Part shown: one piece after another, positions 26,701 to 32,700 of the stretch
How the letters are laid out: the number at the start of each line of letters is the position of its first letter
Numbering within the stretch: the first letter of the stretch is position 1
DNA from: Anthopleura xanthogrammica
Lineage: Eukaryota > Cnidaria > Anthozoa > Actiniaria > Actiniidae
DNA: 64,000 bases
Direction of reading: 5' to 3'
Assembly (NCBI GenBank): GCA_964019055.1
Contig: OZ025209.1
Span: forward strand, 14,979,867 to 15,043,866
The notes under the pieces: model-generated
What the model was told of the DNA's origin: nothing
What the model saw: only the letters and a program-made list of their open reading frames with translations
Database searches by the model: none
Position numbers and translations under genes: made by a program

Positions 26701-29700
26701 GCAAGGGGCCTATGGGACACGAGGTCCCCTACGAGGTATTAGATTAATACAAAATAGGATTTAAAAAAATATTCTCTTGAAAAGTAGTTTGTTGAATTGA
26801 TATACATTTCTCTCCCTGCACTTACAGAAGGGAATGATACCAGTTCACTATGCGGCAGTGAAGGACCGAGAAGAGGCCGTGGAAATCTTCTACAAAAATC
26901 GCCCAGAGACGATGACGCAACCTAATGACGTAAGAACCATTTTTTAACAAACTAGAGAACTTGATGTCGAAGTTGGTTAGAGGGAACGATGTGATTCCAT
27001 TTTAGGCCACCCGTCTTTCATTTGGGATAAGATTACTGGCAAAGAAAGAACGGAAATAATAAAGGGAAATGACGCATGGTTCGAAATGGGACAACAATAC
27101 GCCCAAGCTGAATGATGGGTACATGCGTGGTTGAGCTTAGTTTGTGAAGCAGTATTTTAGCATGCTTTTTGGACTTTTTGTCTTTTCAGGATGGCCTAAC
27201 AGTGATGCTACTAGCTTCCAAGGAAGGAAGCATCAACGTCATCAAAAAACTTGTCTCACTAAATTTCTCCAGCTGCTCCACAGAAAAGGTAGAAATGATG
27301 TGACTATATACACGTATTGCAAAAATCAAGTGCTTTGTCTTAGTATAAATCTCCTTCAGTTTCTCCAGGCTTTTCACTACTTTTACCACTTCTTTCCTTT
27401 CTTGTGCCTTAATTTTTTTATCTTTTTCTTTGCGAAAAGGCTGTTCTGTCAAGACCACTGTTAATGGCTGCACGTGCTGGACACACTGAAGTTGTCGAAT
27501 TTCTACTTCGAAGTGGTGCTTCAGCCACCGAGGAAGACAAGGTACGTCACAGACACATGTGTCGCACGCTCCTGTATCGACCTTTTTTTCAAATTCGTTA
27601 AATACTGTTTACTGTTGTGCGCCACCAAAAATTAAACGTGCTTTCAGTAATTCAAATGAAAGTCCATGGTACAGCCCAGGCAAATATCAAGGTGTACGTG
27701 TTTATCATTCTCATAATCTTTGGTCTTATGTCTCTAGGATGGTATGAGTGTCATGTTACTTGGAGCAAAGTTTGGACAGATGAAAGTGGTGGACATGCTG
27801 TGGGGTAAAGTGGCAATCGATCGACCGAGTTCTAAGGTAAATCCATTTATAGATGATATACGAATTATTGTGAATATCCACAGTTTCCCGCGGTGACAAC
27901 TACGGATGCCGTACAAGGAAAGGGTTTTTAGAAGATGCGCATCACTGATGGTTTCAGAGGACGTCTATAGACCCCTTGTACGTGACGTCAAAGCAGCTCA
28001 ATTTGGAGGACACAACAAAAGAATTGTAATCTCCTGATAATTGGAAACCTATTGGTTACGTCACATGCAAGGGGTGTATAGTTTTTATTATATTTATTGC
28101 ATGTAAAATTTTTACTTTTTCGTCATTATCTTTTTAGACCGGATTAACTCCTGTACACGTGGCTTCCTTGTACGGCCAGACGGAAGTTCTGCAGGAAATA
28201 CTTTCAAGATCCAGCGCATCAGGTTCTTTCGTCAGTGCGGTGAGTATTTTATCATACCTCTCTATATCGACCATCATCACTTAAAGAATCGACCATTACC
28301 TTTTTAAATCGGCCAACAATTGTGACCGACCTTCACCTCTAGTAACTGACCAACGGTCTTGAACCGACCGCAAAGGCACTTTCTTCAATCCACCTCTCGT
28401 AAAGCAACAATTCTCTATAACCTCTTCCCATCGACCAGAGAGATGAGTTCTTAATAACATAATCAATTCATTCTTCAATTAATTGCCATAATGATGTATC
28501 TTTGGTCTAAGAATATTACATATATTTATATCTATCATTTATCTCCTTGCAGCCTCCATCAGAAAAAGATGACTCTATTGATGTACGTAGGAGTTTCTTT
28601 GTGGTTTACATTTTATTGATAGATGAGTATAAGTGATTCATCCTTATGAGTGCAGTATCATCAGATGGTTTCTTAGATTGGTTAGATCTGCCTACTCATT
28701 GAATATTCTAGCTTTTTGACAAAAAGATTTTGGGATGAACAAAATAATAGACCTTTTCTGGCTTGGGCGTAACGTTTTCCCATTTCAAACCACGAGTCTT
28801 TCCCTGGAGTATAATTTCTTTGTTTAACGATTGCGCATGAGAAGATATTATATGAATATGGATCAGTACAACTCAAACAAAGAATTTTATTCTCAAGAGT
28901 ATGACATGTGGTCTGATATGGGAAAGTATAATTCCCAAGCCGAAAAGATCTATTGATTATGTCAAGGCTTTTTGTATTTTGCCTTTCTGTTATAGGCTTA
29001 CTTTGAACCAAAGCTAACTTGCATATTTGTTTGTCATTTTAGCATGGGTTCACTCCACTTCATCTCGCAAGCCAAAATGGTGACCCGGCTTTGATTCGCA
29101 TGCTCATGAACAGCCCAGGTGTAGTGATTGATGCCAAAACTGTGGGCAAGGTATGAATAGATATTTCAATGTCTTGACCAATAACTACTGTACCATGCGC
29201 AATAGAGCACCTTATTTTGAGTTACAGTTCATTCATTGGTTCCGTTACCAATTTATCGACGGACGCTGAACATGCTTTTATTGTGTTTTGCCTCATCCAT
29301 CAAATTTGCAATTCTTGGGGTGCAACCACATGACTCAAAATCCCTTGAGATATAAATAACAATGAAACAGTCGCCATCTTGGTTGATCTAACAAGAGAAG
29401 CTAATGAGGAATGCTTTGTTATCGTCAACCAACATGGCGGATATGACGTAACATGTACCCCAAGAATAACAGTCTGCATATATAAGTAATGTGTTCGACT
29501 GCACGTCACTGCGGCCATGTTTGTGGTTTTTCACAAAAGATTTCTCTTTAGAACTTATTCTTAATACCACCAACATGGCCGCCATGTCTTTGTCATTTGA
29601 CTCTCTTGGGAATGCTTGCAATCCATCAATTCATGGCAGCCAAAACCTACTAGATATCTCGAGTATGTACATCATTTTAAGAAACAACTGGACTGATAAA

Positions 29701-32700
29701 CATAAAGAAAGATGATTTAAGATAAATCATGTATTTGAGTTTTTATATGCTATCTTCTTCCTCCACAACAGAAACGCACTCCTCTACACTACGCAGCTTT
29801 CGAAGGCCACATTGAAGTCGTTAGTACATTGATCAGCAAGACAACAGCACCGATTCACATGAAGGATGCCGAGGGACTCACTCCACTACATATGGCAGCG
29901 GGGAATGGGTACAAGGAGCTTGTCACGCTCTTGATTGGGCAGGGATCTGATATCAACGCACAGGACGAGGTACGAACGAATGGGATAAAAATCGTTTAAA
30001 AAAGTTCATTTGTACCGTCATTAACTACACCTACCAGAATCCCTTGAACATTTTCTTTTGTTCAATTGATTTGTATCAATAGTCCCCTTCGCAGTTCCCT
30101 GCGCCATCTTGAAAGGTAGCCATGACTTTGCATCAAAGCGAGACATAAGATGACTTTGCAATGATAGAGACATATGAATAATTGTCCAAGGTCTCTATCA
30201 TTGCAAGGTTACCTCATTTCTCGCTTCGATGCAAAGGCACGGCTACCTTTCAAGATGGCGCAGCGAAATGCGATGGAGACTATTGTCTTACTATTCTCAT
30301 GAAGGAATACAAATTTGAATAAGGAAGAAAATTTATGCATTGTGGTAGAAAGCAACAGGATGACGTCATATACAGACGGCCTATTGTCATGATCAGATAC
30401 ATTCTTGCTTGAACTAATGACAAACTTTCATTTTTAGGAAGGTAACACACCCCTGCATTTGTCTGCTCTAGGCGGGTTCCTAGCAGTCACTAAGCTGTTA
30501 ACTGAATACGGTGCGTCTACGGTGGCCCCGAATAAGGTATTCAAAATTAGTTACATTGGGTTACTCAGCACTTACTTGGGCTACTTGCGAAAATTGCTCG
30601 GGCTTCCTGTGTCATGACCATGTGCAGCACATTGTCTTTGCCTGTTGTACATAACGTACTCGGGCTACTGTCGATATTGATACTAAACCATTCCACATTG
30701 GAACCTTTTACGTTCACTATCATCCCAGAAAGAAGGTCTTCTGAGAAAAACATTTTTCAAGATCATAGGCTTCCCAGAGGTTCCTTGCGGGCTTCGTAGT
30801 AGCTGACACAGGCAACCCATGCAACTAAGAGATCACATACATGGTGTTTGTATATTACTCTCTTTAACACAAAATGCTTGGATTTTCTCAGGCTGGTAAG
30901 TCTGCCATTTGTTTGGCGGCAAGCGGGCGATGTAGCGATGTGTTGAACTTTCTGCTGGGACAAAAACTGGATCACGATCAACTTATTCGCGACAAAGCTG
31001 TAAGTATCTCGCAACTATTTCATTTTAGACCCTTGTACTTTGAACCTAATGTTTCCTCAAAAACACAGGTCACATTTCCTTAAGCACCCTCAATGTGAGT
31101 ACCATTGTAGTATGTGTGAACATAAAGTGCTTTACACGGAAGTGAAAATACTAATCACTTCAACACATTTTCAAGACGAAGCCCTCTTCAACTTTGTTGG
31201 TGATCAAGGGTCATTCTTGTCCCCGTGTTGGTGTTATTACATCTTTTATACTAACTTGACTATTCCTTTTTCCATGTTTTAGTTTTTGTTGGACTTAGTA
31301 AACTGCGCAAGAAAAGAGGATCAAAAACCATTGAAAGCCTTCGTTCTTTCGGCCCCTGCACCAGTGCACATCTCTTCGCTGCTTGCTCACTCATTCAGCA
31401 ACGAGTCGCGCAAGAACAAAGAATACCAAACAGTGCTCCGAGAAGCCACCATGGTTTGTGAGACAATGGCAAACAACCTCATCACAGTATCCTGCGCTGA
31501 TGACAGCGAGTCAGTCCTTAATGCCCTTGACGGACAGAATACTGCCTTTCTGGACTTCTTAATCGCTTGTGACCAGAAAGAGTGTGTTTCTCATGCCATC
31601 GTTCAGCAGTATGTCACAGAGATCTGGTACGGAGATCTGAAATTGGAAGATTGGAAGTTTCTCCTCCTGTTCTTACTTGCATTATTTTGTCCACCAATCT
31701 GGATCTATCTAAGTCTTCCATTCAAAAATCGATACCAGTACATCCCCATCATCAAGTTCATCTGTCGACTCATCTCACACTTGTATCTGCTGTTGCTGTT
31801 CATTTTGACCACCGTCATGCCATGGAGCTTTTCGTACAAAAATCTTTTGCCTAACGTCTTTGAGTGGATGCTTCTGATCTGGGTCATAGGACTTCTCCTA
31901 TCGGAGATAACGTCGACCAGAGAGCGGCGAGGTCTTGGCTGGATCCCCTCCATCGTGGTAGTCATGACCTTCGTTGCAGTCATCATTCATTTGATCGCGA
32001 TTGCCTATGACGTGGAATACAGAAAAAACTTGATTTTTTCAAGGAATCAGATTCTAGCTTTCGGTATGATGATGTGCGTCGTGCAGCTCCTAGAGTTTCT
32101 TTCCATTCATCATTTATTCGGGCCTTGGAGCGTGATTATTGGCCACCTTGTGGTTGATGTACTTCGATTTCTTGTTATTATGCTGATGTTCGTGTTTGGC
32201 TTTGCTCTGCAGCTTGCCGCTGTGTTTAAACCTATGGAAGAAAACGAAAATGGATACACTCTCAAAAGTGTTGATACCGGGATTGTCTCTATAATAGAGA
32301 TGTTATTCTTTGCCTTGTTCGGGTTGACGTCACAAAAGGATGTCAAATACACATCTGGGGACTTCCCTGGGGCAACTATTGGTATCGCTAAGGCTGTTTT
32401 CGGCGTGTACAACGTGTTGTGTATGATTGTTTTGATCAACCTGTTGATTGCTATGATGAGTGACACCTACCAACGTATCCAAGAAAGATCAGATGTCGAG
32501 TGGAAGTTCGGAAGAGCAAAGCTTATCAGGACAATGGAAGTCGAAGTTTCCCAGCCATCTCCCATCAACATATTTACCTACATGGTCAACCTTATTCGCA
32601 TCCTGTGCAAAGTGCGCTGCAACTGCATGCGTTCTAACATTATCGGAATGATGCAAGCTGAGGAAGAACAACGAAAGGCCAAACAAAAGAAAGAACGCAA

